64,000 bases of DNA from Primulina eburnea (lineage: Eukaryota; Streptophyta; Magnoliopsida; Lamiales; Gesneriaceae): contig NC_133117.1 of the NCBI RefSeq assembly GCF_022965805.1, forward strand, positions 9,386,183 to 9,450,182, in the 5' to 3' direction. Every line of letters begins with the position of its first letter. The stretch's first letter is position 1. The notes beneath the pieces were generated by a model, which was given only the letters and a program-made list of their open reading frames with translations, was not told where the DNA came from and did no database searches. A program made the position numbers and the translations under genes. Below are positions 11,881 through 25,170 of the stretch, in pieces.

Positions 11881-11882
<2 letters not shown>
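10794..11882. other. Intergenic, AT-rich
   Basis: No recognised gene. The longest ORF (11195-11536, +) is low-complexity and resembles nothing I know. Confidence 0.5.

Positions 11883-11927
<45 letters not shown>
11883..11927. repeat. (AT)n microsatellite
   Basis: About 45 bases of uninterrupted AT dinucleotides, roughly 60 bases from the stop codon of the NOM1-like gene and probably within or next to its 3' UTR. Confidence 0.97.
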
Positions 11928-11932
<5 letters not shown>

Positions 11933-11988
11933 TCGATTTTCTGCCTACAAAATTGGGACCTGAAAGGACAGTTTGGCCTGGCCAAATG

Positions 11989-14900
11989 TCACATTACAAC
12001 ACCCTCAATATTGAGGAGAGCTTTTCTCGCAATCTTGAACTTTTTTGTCAAGGAACTTTGGCTACTCAGAACATACTTGGTGATGAAGAACTCGATCCCG
12101 TTCCTCAGAGATTCGTACTCAGGAATGGTAGTAATACGCGTAAAAACATTCCAGATGAGTTTATCTGGAAACTCGAGTATGGCCTCAAATAAAACCCGGA
12201 AATGCATAATCCTTTTGGGAGTCGGATGGATGGCGTCGTTTAACTCAACTGCCTTCAAAACTGCTAATGAAAGACTAAAACATCCAACCATTTCTGCAAC
12301 AAATTTAGCTAGGTGCATGGATCTGATCAATGGCATTGAATCCAGTTCCTTGAAATGATCCCACAAACAGTACTGTGAAATTAAAACAAAGGGCTAATAT
12401 AAGTTAAAGAAATGCTAAAAAAAAGAAGTGGAATGAACGGAAAAAGTAAAGCCACAGCAAGATGCATATGGGCCACGACTTTCAGTAATCTCAGATTTGT
12501 TTCCATTAAAAAATATTCAACAGAAAATGCCATAAATGGAAATCAATGCCGAGTAAAAATACATAAAGGAGTGGATATATCAACATAGATGCTTAGTTCA
12601 TGTTCACATTGCTGCTAATCCTACAGGTTATTTTAAAACTGTAGTTTAATTGCATCTAAATCAATTATCTGATGCACACTTACCTATATGAAGCCAGCAA
12701 CCTCTCTAATGATATAGGAAAAAAATTATTTTAAAAACTGAACAGAATGCAAGTTTTATAGACCATCCATTTTATGTAATTATTTAGTTTGTTACATATG
12801 AAATAATCTTCGTATTTTGAAATATTTTTTTCATATTTACCTGTCACATTAAAATTACGTATATTTTCCGCATCGAAAAACATTAAACTGTGTCGTCAAA
12901 TAACCAAAACTGCTAAACTATGAGTTCATTTCAATTCCAGATTGTAAATAACTACCGCAAAGGTCTGAAACACTTGGTACTTCAATCTCTCAATTATTGA
13001 ATAAGTGGTTAAACTAGATAAAGACATTCAGATACAGAAATCAAGAAGCCCTACCTGCAAAGTGAACCTGTGGTTTTTGTCGAAGCTGCACAATTTAGAT
13101 GCAAGAAGACAGTAGTACTTGTTAAATATTTTTTCCTGCAGACAGCACTCCACGAGTACCCGCATGATCTCTCGATCCTAAACATAAATGTATAAAAGAT
13201 GAGAAAAATTTTGAAATATCAGATAAACAATTAAGAAAACCGAATACGTATATGGAACCTGCTTCCCCAGTAACTCTAGTCTCAGAAGTTTCTCAAATGC
13301 ATCAATGTAATCCTCGGCACTCATAATTATGCAAAAAATTGCTCTTCTTGCATCTGTATTCATCCTTTGCGATGCAGCAAGCTGTAGCATCTTTTTGGTT
13401 TCAGGAATCTCCTTATCGATTGCTCCGGCAACATCTTCGAGGTTATCTATACCTGAAGCAATAACCTCAGACAACCACCATTGACCTTTCTTGTAGGGAT
13501 CAAGAAGCTGACTCCATTTTAACCCTCGAATTAATATATTATCTACTTTTAACTGCAAAAACAATAGAACTTTACCAAAAGACCATTGGCATTCACATCA
13601 CAAAAAATGGCAAATCACATATTTTCAGTATCTATATCTATTTAATATGGAAGAAATAAATAGAAAAAACTTCAGAAGTTTCAGGCCATTATTATTATAT
13701 TACAACTTGTGTGTTTCGCTGAGTAATCAAGCTAATGCTTTCTTTCACAAATTTCAACATTTAGTAAACTTCGTCATACTGCATAATTAAGTCTTGCAGC
13801 TTTTTCCAACAAAGTGCTTGATCATTGTTCCAGGCCATCTTAGATCAACCAAAACATAAGACAGAAAAAATTACCAGAATTCAACATGTTGCCTGAGACA
13901 AATAACTGTGAAAATATGGGGGAAATTGGAAATATACTAATATAGTGGAAAGAAGACAAAAAAGGGTGTAGCTTGCAGCTAGGTCCATAACAGTAGACAC
14001 GAGACAAAAGAATGATATTAAATACATGAAATTAATAAGCTATATGAATCAAAATAGGAATGGCAGGGTCTTCAAATGCATTAATGCCCATCCACTCATG
14101 TAAAAAGTCTTACGGAAGTAATTCATGATGCAACAGATGTCAGATGGTATTAAACAGGAAGGAAAACATAAGCCAGTGGACACCTTTTGTAGCCACTTCT
14201 TTACTTGGGTATACTTTGGAGTATTTTCCTCGGATCTTTTTCTATTGTTCTTGATATCGTAAATAGTTTCAAGCATAAACCTCATCTGCAGAAAATGATG
14301 AACATCAATTGATGTTTGAAGCAGATATGATTCAGAAAATAATAGAAAAAAATATTTACTCTGTTACAGCTCAAATTTGATTGCCCCTCTTCAGAAGATG
14401 CCTTCAAATAATTTGCCCTACTCTGAACACTTGAGATTAAGTTTTTCATCTCACTAGGATCATCTCCTCGTAATTTCATGCCACAACCTATCAGAAGCAA
14501 GACGATTTTATGAGAAGCTAGCCCAATAAACCGCAACCAAGTTCATTTAAAGAATAAAGAATACAATAAATAGCAGGCTGTCAAAAGACATGACAATAAG
14601 TATATACAAACGTGTTGGTAAAGACATTCTGCAAATAGGAAAAGAAAGTTAGAACCAAGAATATTTCTAACAAGGAAACTCCAGATGTTGTGTTTGTGTA
14701 TCTAGTATATTATGGAAATATCAAGCTATCACATAAAGAATCTATGAACTTTTGGTGCAATTACTTGAACTTCAGTGTTCCCTGCACATAGAAATTTCCT
14801 TGATAATTGTAAATAATTGACAACCAGAACTACTTGAATAGTTGAGCAGTGGAAAAGTTTATGGTTTCAAGCATAAACAAATACAAGCATCGCATTCTGA

Positions 14901-17900
14901 AACCGATCTTTCATATCTATCACTGAAAAAAGGGTTCTTGTTTAAAATGAGGTGATACTGGCAAACAGGCACAAAAACAAAGGTTAATTAACATCATAGT
15001 TATTAAAGACACTCGCCTGGCTGCGCCAATAACCCAGGCGCGACACTTTAAACAAGTGTGCCCTTTAGGCGCGCCTAGGCAGATGGAAAGCACATAAGCA
15101 TGTGCTGGTTGCTGTGTATTGAGATTTTGTGCATGCATATAAAATAATTCAACCAAACAAATTCAAGGAAACAATTTTAAAGCCCAATTGCAAAATTCTG
15201 CCTATTTAATGTTTAAAAAACCCTATATGCATATGTTTCATCTCCCTCGTGCTCAAATTCTCTCCGCGTCTACACGAGTCGCTAAATTTTAGAGTGCAAC
15301 TGCGCAGCAGCTGACCTTCCATCAAGGCAATAATAATACTCAGTTTTGTTTCTGTCACTGAAGGTTAGCATAATTATTCCACAGTTCTGTTTCTGTCAAA
15401 GTTCAGCAATTATTTCTCAAAGGTTAGCAATAAGTGATCATGATTCGTGAGAATAGCAATACAGCCACTACCCAATTTTGTTTTTGTCAAAGTTCACTAG
15501 ATGATGATGTTCCTTATTTCAATATATTTACACTTTGTATTTCAGCAATATATTTATATTTTATAATTTGTATTTAATTTATGTGATATCTTAGTATAAA
15601 TCACTCTATACATATGTTGAATTTTAAATGCGCTTTACTTCTACTTTGGTACTTCTACTTTTGTAAAGCGTGCCTTGCGCCTCAGGCTCCTGGCGTTTTA
15701 GTATGTCTTGCGCCGTAAATAACTATGATTAACATCCAAAGCCATAAAAGGTTTGATCGCAGTCAAAAAACATTGGAAAAAAAATGAACTTACATTGTAA
15801 AACTGTTTTGATTGTAGAAACGTCAAGCTCTGTTAACCGCTTGCTTAGAATGAGCAAGAAATCATACATCAACTCACTGGAAATTGTCAAAGAGAGAGCT
15901 TATCAATGGGTAAAAATATGCACATACAAAGTTTTAAGTGTCAAATATTTAAGTCACTGATGGAGGGATTATAGATTATTCATTTGAAGAAGTACAATCA
16001 CAGTGTTCAATAGCAAACACGACTTTTTGGTAAAGTCAATGACGTTACTACAAATAAGAGTACAACAAGAATCACAGATTTCTAACAGTTAGATGCTCAA
16101 GAAAATATTTTCAAGAGATACAGCTTAACTTCTCCGACCTCATAAATTACCTTGAGCAGACTCCAAAAACATATAAATTTGATAGTAGAAGAGCCAGATT
16201 CTGTAAGGAGATTTTGTCCTCCTTCAAATACTCTTCCTGAAAATAGAACAAAAAATAGCCTTAGTTGAATGAACATAGGAGCTGGTCACATTCCACAACT
16301 AATTACACATAATTTTGAACTACATAACCAATGCCTTTTCATTAATTGCAGAACTGATTACTTAGAATATAATGACATAAATACAAAGGTGTAAAACATG
16401 CTCTAAAAGTAAGCACCTCAAAACGTTTTGCCAGGCATGACAGAAGCTTGGCCCCAAAGTCAATCCCAACCAAACAAGCCATGCCAGCAACAGAAGCAGC
16501 AAAAACAGCTGCATGCCTTTGAAAAGAAACACAGAGCGAGGATCCGTGTCAGCAAAAATGATAAAATAGAAGCTAATTGATAGGAATCATAAAAAAAACC
16601 TAAATAATCTTTGACTTTAAATATCATTCAACGGCAAGTAAAAGTCAAAAAGATTACAAGTGTAAATCATCGAACACTTGGGTAAAAGCTCAGATGGTAA
16701 TAGTAGGATGTACCAGAAGCAGTAAAGAAAAAAATGAGTTAAAGCAAAAAACAGCCAAATAAATGGCATAAACTTCCAAAAATACAATTAGTTTCTTATT
16801 CTTGCATGGCTTATCACCTGCATGTTCGAAAATCTGCTCACTTTATACTTGGTGCACAATTGATTCCTGCAAGCCTTTATACAAGAATAATTAAACCACA
16901 TATGAAGAAGATAAAGAAATAAATCCAACATTTCCTCAAAAATCTGCATGGTTTGATACTGGAGGAATATTAGCAGGCCCAAATGTTGAAAATATTGGGC
17001 CAAGAAAGAGGCCTATAAAGGAAACCCAACAATTTATAAAGCATACCAGAGGAGATAGAAAAAGCAAGTGGGAGGGAGCCGGTAGTTTGTTATGCAAGGT
17101 GGGGTAGGAAAAGGAGATAAATAGAGAAGGAGGGGGGTGGGGGGGTGGGAGTGAGTATGTCAAATATTGCTATGTGAATGCTAGATAAGCTAGGGCAAGA
17201 GGGAATATTTCCTTCTTCATAGTAAGGGTGAGAATCGTCTTGCTGTGATTCTTCTTATTATACCAGCAATATAATTCAATACATTTTACGTTCATAACAT
17301 ATTAGTTCCATTCATCAATTTTTTTCTATTCGAATATCCTATTTGTGTTAACTATTGAAGACTGCATTAGAACCATTTACAGAAATTCTCAAATAATGTG
17401 TCAACCAAATGATGCATCTGACTGGCGCAAAAAGTTGTAAACTTCTAATTCATTGATAGTTCAACTGGGGGCAAATGAGGGAAAAAAGAGGAAACAATAA
17501 GAAACTTAAGAGTAGGCATCAAACTCAACTGTTCGAAGCCACTGATATCCCTAGAACATGATCTGACAACCTCTTCACACACCATTTGAGAGTAAACCTT
17601 GTGGCCAGCTGACTGCATATAGATCAAGTTATCAGAGAATGGAATACCAACAAATTTGCTCTGCCATTCCATAATGAAGCAGGCATTCATAAGAACCAAT
17701 GATAGTTGAAAAAGTTAAATAGCACTCCAAATATCATATAAATAGATGATACAAAATGAATATAGTAATATGCGGCTTACTTGAATACATCTAAAGACTT
17801 CACCCGTTATTGATTCAGCGTCAGAAAGCTTATTTAATATCCCTGAAGAGAAACAAGTAAATCAGGAGATATAACATCATGGTGAAGAGATCATACACTT

Positions 17901-19621
17901 AACTTATTGTCAAGTGCACTGCACCTTCACTTATTTATTTATTGGTATAAATTGACAATCATGCACTTTATAGATTAATTCATAATCTAAAACAAAGCCA
18001 TCTCAAACTTTAGTTGCTAAAAAATTATATTTACTAACATTGTACACAAGAAAAGAATTCAAAATAATTTCTTTAACTTTAAAATTTATGAAAAATCAAT
18101 AGAGGGTATATCAGGCATTTTGCCGAAGAGAGAGAACGTGGAGTGCACTCGACAAGGAAAATGGCGAGCATCTCTCAATCAGTACAAAATTAAAAGGAAT
18201 CAACATGCCAAGGTAAATTTGTACCTCGTACTTGGAGACGTAGTTGATCGTATTCTTCTGATCCATCTCCACCATGAGATCTAAGATGAGGATGCAAATA
18301 TTTTGTTGGTGCCTCGTTTGGAAAGTTTTCCAGCACCACATCAGCAAAAGATGATTCAACCTTATCAGAGGTTCTAATATCTGAATCATTTGCTAGTTCG
18401 GTTTTTTGTTTTTTTTTGAGTCGCTTACAAGTTTTAAGTTTTTCAGCTGAAAATTGGTTATCGAGGTCTTTGCTCTGCCCATCGTTCGATGAATCAATTA
18501 CTGAAGGAATACCATCAAACAACATGTTGATTTCATCATCTACCCATAAGTTCCCTTCCTTTATCTTGAGTTTCTTTGTGAGTTTCCTTTCCAATGTCAA
18601 ATCAGCTTCAGCCAAATTTCTGTCACCTAGCATGTCTGCCTCAAGATACTCTTCAAACTTTGTTTTCCTTCCTTTCACCTTTTTGGTATGATTTGGTAAG
18701 ATCACCTCCTCCACCACATTGTTATGCTCCTCAAAACTACCAACCCTTGAGTTAGAATCTTCACTCCTTTCATCATCTGAATTTTCATCTTGTACTCTTC
18801 CACTCTCAGTACTTTCAGGAATTCCTTCAGTTGCCGCAATAGAATCAAGAACAGAAGGTATTCCCTCAATTAATGAGTCAATATCATCATTGGCGGCACT
18901 CAACCTCCCATTTTTCACCTTGAGTCTCTTCGCAAGTTTCCTCTCAAATCTTAAATCATCCTCTGCAGACAAAGACCTTCCTCCCATCTCCATTTCAAGA
19001 TACTGGCTGAAACCGCTTTTCGAACACCCTCCTAAACCTTTTTTTCTCTTGGATTCCTTCGACTTAATTTTGGAATCTGCTATCGTAGAAAGTTGTCCAC
19101 TGCAATCCTCACTACTTACGCCCTTTACAGTTATCAGATCATTTGATTTACTTTTGAATTTCTTCACCTTCTGGGGCTGCACGGTGCAACCTTTTACTAT
19201 ATTATCCATGGGAGTTAATTTTTGGACAGGCTTCGAATTCAACTCTGCAGAGGATTTCTTTGACTCCCGGGACTGCTAACACAATTTGCAAAAATAAAAA
19301 TCTCATCATCAGAAAGCATAAACTCCGCAGAATTAACTATTCATTGATCAATTAGAAGCAAACAAAAACAGGGCATATAAACAAAATGAATCCATCATGC
19401 TATATATATGTTACTTGATGTTGGACCCAAGAATCAAACTTTTTCTTGTTCTTAGCTGATCGAGCTTCTTTTCTGCGCTCTCTGCGGGATTTATCACTGG
19501 ATTTTTCAATTGCAGCTACATAACAGACGAATTTCAAAAGAAAAAATAAAAAAACATCAGTTTCTCCCATTTTCTCCTAATAGACTGAAATACACATAGA
19601 AGTTGAGAAAATCTCACCCAT
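11989..19621 (-). CDS. NOM1/SGD1-like nucleolar MIF4G- and MA3-domain protein
   Basis: Thirteen coding exons: 19618-19621 (ATGG), 19415-19515, 18225-19275, 17781-17842, 17530-17612, 16417-16516, 16151-16236, 15794-15876, 14360-14487, 14184-14285, 13259-13552, 13055-13177 and 11989-12372. All introns are GT-AG, phases agree throughout, and the 2601 coding bases give 866 residues with no internal stop. Start MAAIEKSSDKSRRERRKEAR is basic. A charged, low-complexity N-terminal half has a duplicated block (about residues 123-180 and 241-298). HPHLR at about 367 leads into a MIF4G domain (about 370-600), with MA3 at about 663-780. Known relatives are nucleolar factors for 18S rRNA and small-subunit maturation, so that role is inferred. 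The start choice depends on the 4-base first coding exon. Confidence 0.92.
14994..15728. mobile_element. Foldback/hAT-like non-autonomous DNA element in intron
   Basis: The termini TCATAGTTATT and AATAACTATGA form an inverted repeat. Beyond them both ends carry GC-rich CGCCTGG/GGCGC-type sequence unlike the surrounding intron. TTAACA lies immediately outside both ends (14988-14993 and 15729-15734); alternative trimming gives the 8-mer TTAACATC, which would fit hAT. It lies in the intron between exons 8 and 9 of the NOM1-like gene and has no coding capacity. Confidence 0.7.
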
Positions 19622-21073
19622 TATTCTTCAGCAACAGCAGTTGTATAGATATTGAAACGTGAGATTGGATTGTCAGCACCGTATATACCTAATGGCAATT
19701 TTGTTTCAATAAATTACTCCGAACAGATTGATATCGAAATTCATTAACAGCACACAATCAAGAAAAATCATGCTTAAACACTTCTCCGGCAACGTCATAA
19801 TCGAATCAAAAACCTAATATATAGTTGAGTCTGATGAAATTTGATTCGATTAAGGTTTTATTCTTTACATGTTACTTGGGTTTCCGACCTAACCGAATAG
19901 ACCGAAACAGATATAACCGAAAAAAAATTGAATAAAACCAAACCGAGAGAATTGGTAACCAATGTAACTGAATTTTCTGAGATAAAAATAAAAGGCAAGA
20001 AGATAAATCATGAAACAAAGTTTGGGCGGAAAGTGCTAGGCTGAACTTGCCCAAATACCGTACACAAAGGATACATGAATACCTCAGAGAATCTTGAGAG
20101 AAACAATAATTTGATAGCAATTTATAGATATCGAAAACTGTAAAGTTAGTGCTTATAATTTAAAAGCATTTTATAGATATCGAAAGGCGTAAATTAGTGC
20201 TTTTAATAGCAATACCTCTGAACTCTGATTCAAGCGTCGGTTACTCGATTCCTAGCTACCTTCTATCGCGGCTATGGGTAGTGAAAAAGGAGTTTCCGAT
20301 GACTCAGAGGCAAAGGCTTTTGATATAACTTGTAAGACTCCGGCGATGCATGCGAGGGTTGACTGAAGAGAAAAGATTGCCGGCTTAGTGAAAGATTTTT
20401 GTATGGGTCATGCCCAATCCAATATTATACATATAATATATATGCCCTATAAAAATCGAATTTTATTTAAATATTAATTCGGTTAATTCATTAAACTAAA
20501 TTTTTATGAAGTTAATTGAAATCGAATCGATTTAACATATTTTTTAAAAATCGGAGTTCTTAATTAATTCTATCTGGTCGGTTAATTCCGTTTAAATAAA
20601 ATTTTGCTCATCCTGAAGTGACATGAAATCGAAAAATACGCTAGTTCGAAACCCAATCACAAGGATCCAAAAAATTGAATTTTCATTATTAATTTTAAAA
20701 AAATTCTAGATTTAACTCGTTTCGGAGTCCAGATCATATTATTTTTAGTCCGAGAAAAATACTATTATTTTTTCCAAGTTAGAGCTAATAAGAATTTATT
20801 TTCAGACAACCATGTCATACCCCATTTTTTTTATTATTATCTATGCAAGTTTTTACTTTGGCTCACCAAATTCCATCATTTCCACATATAAAGTCCAGTC
20901 CAACTCTTTAATTTTATAGCTTTGTAATAATAATATATGATTTATTACATTAAGTTCAATCTCTTCCAACTCTAATTTTTGGATCCAAGAATAGCAACGT
21001 TATCAACGGGGAGAGAGATGGTTGATAATCTTGATTGTGCAAACTTAAATAACGCTTGGGGAAAACACAAAAG
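19622..21073. other. Upstream region of NOM1-like gene, then AT-rich intergenic
   Basis: Sequence to about 20350 probably holds the 5' UTR and promoter of the minus-strand gene. No clear TATA box or UTR exon could be fixed. A 30-codon + strand ORF starts at 20275 (MGSEKGVSDDSEAKAF) but I do not recognise it. From about 20400 on there is only AT-rich sequence. Confidence 0.4.
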
Positions 21074-21242
21074 TTCCTGTGAGACGGTCTTACGGGTCAA
21101 TTTTGTGAAACGGATATTCTATATCGGTCACCCATGAAATAGTATTATTTTTAATGTCAAATATATTAATTTTTATTGTAAATATGAACATGATTTATTT
21201 GTCTCACGAATAAAGATCTGTGAGACCGTCTTATAAAAGACC
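21074..21242. mobile_element. MITE, GTGAGACGGTCT family, copy 1
   Basis: Inverted ends CTGTGAGACGGTCTTA and its complement TGTGAGACCGTCTTATA enclose an AT-rich core of about 140 bases. Copies of the same family occur at 25623-25799 and in the palindrome at 58508-58862. Confidence 0.8.
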
Positions 21243-21654
21243 TACGCTGTGGAAAAATAGTGAATCGAGTAATTAGATTTATAATTTGATTGCGTTAAAT
21301 ATATTATAAATTTTATTATATGTTATCATCTCCTCGAATTTAGTTTGAAATGGTCTTTTTAGTTAAAAATATATATGATTGATAATTGATTTTTAAAATT
21401 TTAAATAATTCTTTATGGGCATGCTTTGTTTATATGAAAAAATAACTTTAAATTGGAAATTATTTAAAATATAATGATAATAATTTATAAATTACTAGTT
21501 AGTAATGTGGCACAATTATACATTTATTGATTAAGATAAGATTTTCCATGCATTCAGAATAACTAATTAACTCGATGGAAGACGGTTGAATGTCTACTTT
21601 TTTTTAAAATAGTAAGTGACCTTACAAACCATTAAACATAGATGACAAATGTCT

Positions 21655-22027
21655 CATGTCTCTCCCACTAACTATAATCGAATGGAAACACTAATCAAAT
21701 AGACAAAACCCACAAAGCCAAATGCAGTTTATCTATATATAGATGTCAAAATGTGTTAGATTTGTCACCAAAGTTATTATCTTAATATAGAGATGTCAAA
21801 ATGTGTTAGATTTGTCGAGCCAACCATACCCACTATGATTATATTAAAAAAAAGTATATTGAATTAAAATTTTAGCAACTCATTTGAAAGGCGATGAAAA
21901 TGAGCTAGACTGCTTGGGTTATGGTTTACAAAATTTTCGAGACGTTACAACAAATGTCTCGTGTCTCTTCCACCAACTATAATCGAATGGAAGCACTAAT
22001 CAAACAGACAAAGCCACAAAGTCAAAT
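21655..22027. repeat. Local duplication, period about 293 bases
   Basis: The block from ACAAATGTCTCATGTCTCTC (21645-21720) recurs diverged at 21950-22023 (same order: CCAACTATAATCGAATGGA, CACTAATCAAA, CACAAAG). Confidence 0.75.
21765..21930. repeat. Dispersed repeat, copy 1 (matches 24890-25052)
   Basis: Starts GTCACCAAAGTTATTA and includes GAGATGTCAAAATGTGTTAG and CTTGGGTTATGGTTTA. The second copy 3.1 kb away is in the same orientation. Confidence 0.8.
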
Positions 22028-22540
22028 TGTTGCCTCGATTTACATATTTGTTATATAACATGGACAACTATTTATATATATTTTAATTCCATATGTTTAG
22101 TAATCCAGCTAAGTTACATATTGGTCACACCTGGAAGCTTAAGAAAATGGATTGTTTCTTATTTAATTTGTGTACCCAAAAAGAATAAACAAGCAGATGC
22201 CACATTCAAGAGCCTCTATTTATAAAGTAAGAAACAATAGTCAATATGAAAAAAAAGCCAAAACAAATAAATACTTCTCCCAAACGGACATTTTATTTGA
22301 TTTCAATTAAAAAAAACATATTATAAACTTCTAACGAAATATATATTATTATTTTATAAAAAACGAATATAATTAAGTAAAAATACCATTCACCTCAAAC
22401 AAACCCTTTGTTATATATTGTCATCAATCATGGAAATATACTCCTATTGGCTAAAAATAAAAAATCTCATGAAACCAAAGAACTCAGATAATGGTCATTA
22501 TGTTTTAATAAAATCTAAAAGAGAAGGAAAGCTGACATAT
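22028..22540. other. AT-rich intergenic, nothing recognised
   Basis: No ORF or repeat that I can support. Confidence 0.5.
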
Positions 22541-22559
22541 GTGTGTGTGTGTGTGTGTG
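22541..22559. repeat. (GT)n microsatellite
   Basis: Nineteen bases of GT dinucleotides. Confidence 0.97.
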
Positions 22560-22897
22560 ACAGATCAATGGTCGACTGATGGAGTATAAGCTGTATTGTC
22601 CATGTTTAAATCTTATATAATCATATCTAGAATATAAGTTTGATATTCTCGTGAAATGTTATTGAAACCGTCAATGGCTTTATTGAAGCTGGCTTTTCTC
22701 TATTTATGAGTGTTGGTCAGATTACATGTAATAGACTGATTACTAGAAAATCTTAATCAGATTCATAACAAACCAACATACAATTATTAGGGTTCTGATT
22801 ATGGTTAAGATATGTTTAACAGTACTCTTGCTAGACCAATAAAGTCATGTGTTTTCACTGAAATTTCTTTCCAATCAATTCAAACTATTTTTAAAGA

Positions 22898-23433
22898 ACA
22901 GAACAAGGGACAATGTTATTTAAGCTATCACAGGTGTTGGGATAGCTCTTACATAATGAGCTTGAATCAGCTCCATTTTTTCTTCCAAGAGATTCTCATT
23001 TATTGGATCTTTTCCGAATGAAAATAGTTTTTAAGTGCAGGATCTGTCGAATAATATTTAGTTTTTTTTGGTCTGTTTGTCATATGTATGTGCACATTAA
23101 TGAAAACTTATGTACTTTTCAGATGGATGAAATATAACATAGGGAATTGCCGAATTCAGTTAAAAATGTGAGATCTTTTGAATCATTTTCTACTCTACTC
23201 ATTTTTTTGCTATGGCGTGCCCAATTCATCAAAATCTTTAAATTAATAAAAAGCAATAATCAAGGTTAATGACAGCAAAACATTGGATATAGCTGGGAAT
23301 GAATAGGAACTAGAAAATTTCATGTGGGAGAAAAATAACTGCGAAATTTCATTGCAAAATCTATGAACGAATTGCTCTATTTAATTATGAGGCAACACCT
23401 GTGATAGCTTAAAGAACAGATCCCTTGTTCTGT
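22898..23433. repeat. Inverted repeat with ~40-bp arms and ~450-bp spacer
   Basis: Left arm 22898-22939 (ACAGAACAAGGG ... TAAGCTATCACAGGTGTTG) is matched in inverse by 23393-23433 (CAACACCTGTGATAGCTTA ... CCCTTGTTCTGT). No terminal target duplication was found, so it may be an eroded foldback element. Confidence 0.75.
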
Positions 23434-24886
23434 GTTCTCTCAGATTTACAACGAGATATCATAAACCAATCGAGCGAATATTTATAAAGAAGAACACACA
23501 ACACAAAACAAGGGATTCGAACACTCCTCTATTCTCAATCAAGCGAATATCATAAACTAATCAAGCGATATCATAAACCAATCAAGCGAATATTTAGCGA
23601 CACAGAAGAACGCAGAACAATATTTATATTATGAATCAACTTTGTAATCACAAAAATTGTGACCCAAATCGAACACTCCTCTATTCTCAATAAATCAATC
23701 AAGCATATCACGTAAACTTCTTCAATATGAATCGAACACTCTTATAAAAAAAACCGTGACCAAAATCTCTTACAAAACAGGGGATTCGGAACTTACCGGA
23801 GATGAGAAGCGGCTGGACAAATCTGAAACCGTGACACTGGAAAAAAGAAATAAGAAGGAAGGATTCTGTAGATGGAAATAAATGTATAGCGGCTGAATAA
23901 GGGAAAAGAGGAGCGCGAGACGGCTGAATGAAGGAAAAGAGAGGCGTAAGAGATTTGGGAGAAGAGTGCAAGAGATTTGGCACACTGTTATACTTAATCC
24001 ATCGTTCTTTCTTTTTCTTTTTTTTCCTTTTAATTAATTTTTTTTTTTTAGATTTTTAATGATTTTTATAATCTGGAAAAAATAGATAAAATAAATGTGA
24101 AAATATTTGGATTTGATAAATATTGGAGGAAGGATAATTATTTCTCTTTATATAAAAAATAACATCAATTAAAAATATCATAATAACTAATCTAATATAT
24201 ATTTTGTACTTTACACATTTTTTTACAAATGTCATTATTAAGCATTTGTTACAACGTTTAATTAAAAGTATCACACTAGCCATTTATTGTTGTAGTGAGA
24301 TATGATTATTTTGACAATCTTATTTTTTCTTGATAGATTTTTATGTAGCCACAGAAAGAGAAACCTAAGTTTTTTCCAAAAAAAAAATTTGAATATCCGA
24401 ACTCGACATTATAGGGTATTCGACTAATCGGGTTGTTACCAAAGTCGAGTCTAGTTTGCTACCCAGAAAAATCGGGTACCCAACCCGTGTCCACCCCTAA
24501 CTAATATAGCTTCTCATATACCTATTATATATGTACGTTTTTGTGTGTATGTATATGTATATGTATATGTTTATGGATATGTGTTTGTATGTATATTCTC
24601 TTATTTACATTTCATTGATTTCACTATGTTATATATCATCAATTAAACATAAGAAAATTACAAGATGTGACTTTCAATGCACTGTCTTCATCAACTCTGT
24701 TGGAGATTAAGAATTAGGTCATCTTTGTCCATTAACTCTAACATGTCCACCTTCAAAACGATAAGGAGAGTTCGTGAAAAATAGTAATGGGAAATCGTTT
24801 CAAATAATAATTGAAAAACTTTCATATACCCATTCTAAATACTTTCACAAACAAAAATATATCAGTCACCAAAATAAAAAAAATAT
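23434..24886. other. Intergenic with short local repeats
   Basis: AATCAAGCGAATAT-type repeats at 23460-23600, and CGAACACTCCTCTATTCTCAA at about 23517 and 23669. A minus-strand ORF (23708-23983) is pyrimidine-rich and unrecognised. No supported gene. Confidence 0.5.
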
Positions 24887-24887
24887 T

Positions 24888-25052
24888 TGTCACCAAAGTT
24901 ATTACCTTGAGATAGAGATGTCAAAATATGTTAGATTTGTCGAGTCAACCATACTCACTATGATTATATAAAAAAAATTAGATTGAATTAAAATTTTAGC
25001 AACTTATTTGAAAGTCGACCAAAATGAGCTAGACCACTTGGGTTATGGTTTA
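24888..25052. repeat. Dispersed repeat, copy 2 (matches 21765-21930)
   Basis: Same orientation and order of motifs as copy 1, with scattered substitutions. Confidence 0.8.
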
Positions 25053-25170
25053 GGACGGATTGGATCAGATTAACCCATCATTTTATTAATTAAAAATATA
25101 TTCATCATTCATATCAAATTATGTCCAATAAATTTTAAGTCCACCGTCTCTTTAAATTTTAAAACACATT

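Noticed and set aside
18719..19279. ORF of 186 codons, + strand
   Set aside because: Exact antisense shadow of exon 3 of the NOM1-like gene.
20275..20367. Short + strand ORF (MGSEKGVSDDSEAK...) divergent from the NOM1-like gene
   Set aside because: Only 30 codons, no following exon recognised; may simply be 5' UTR or promoter of the minus-strand gene.
23708..23983. Minus-strand ORF of 91 codons
   Set aside because: Pyrimidine-rich, two overlapping frames open equally, no family resemblance.
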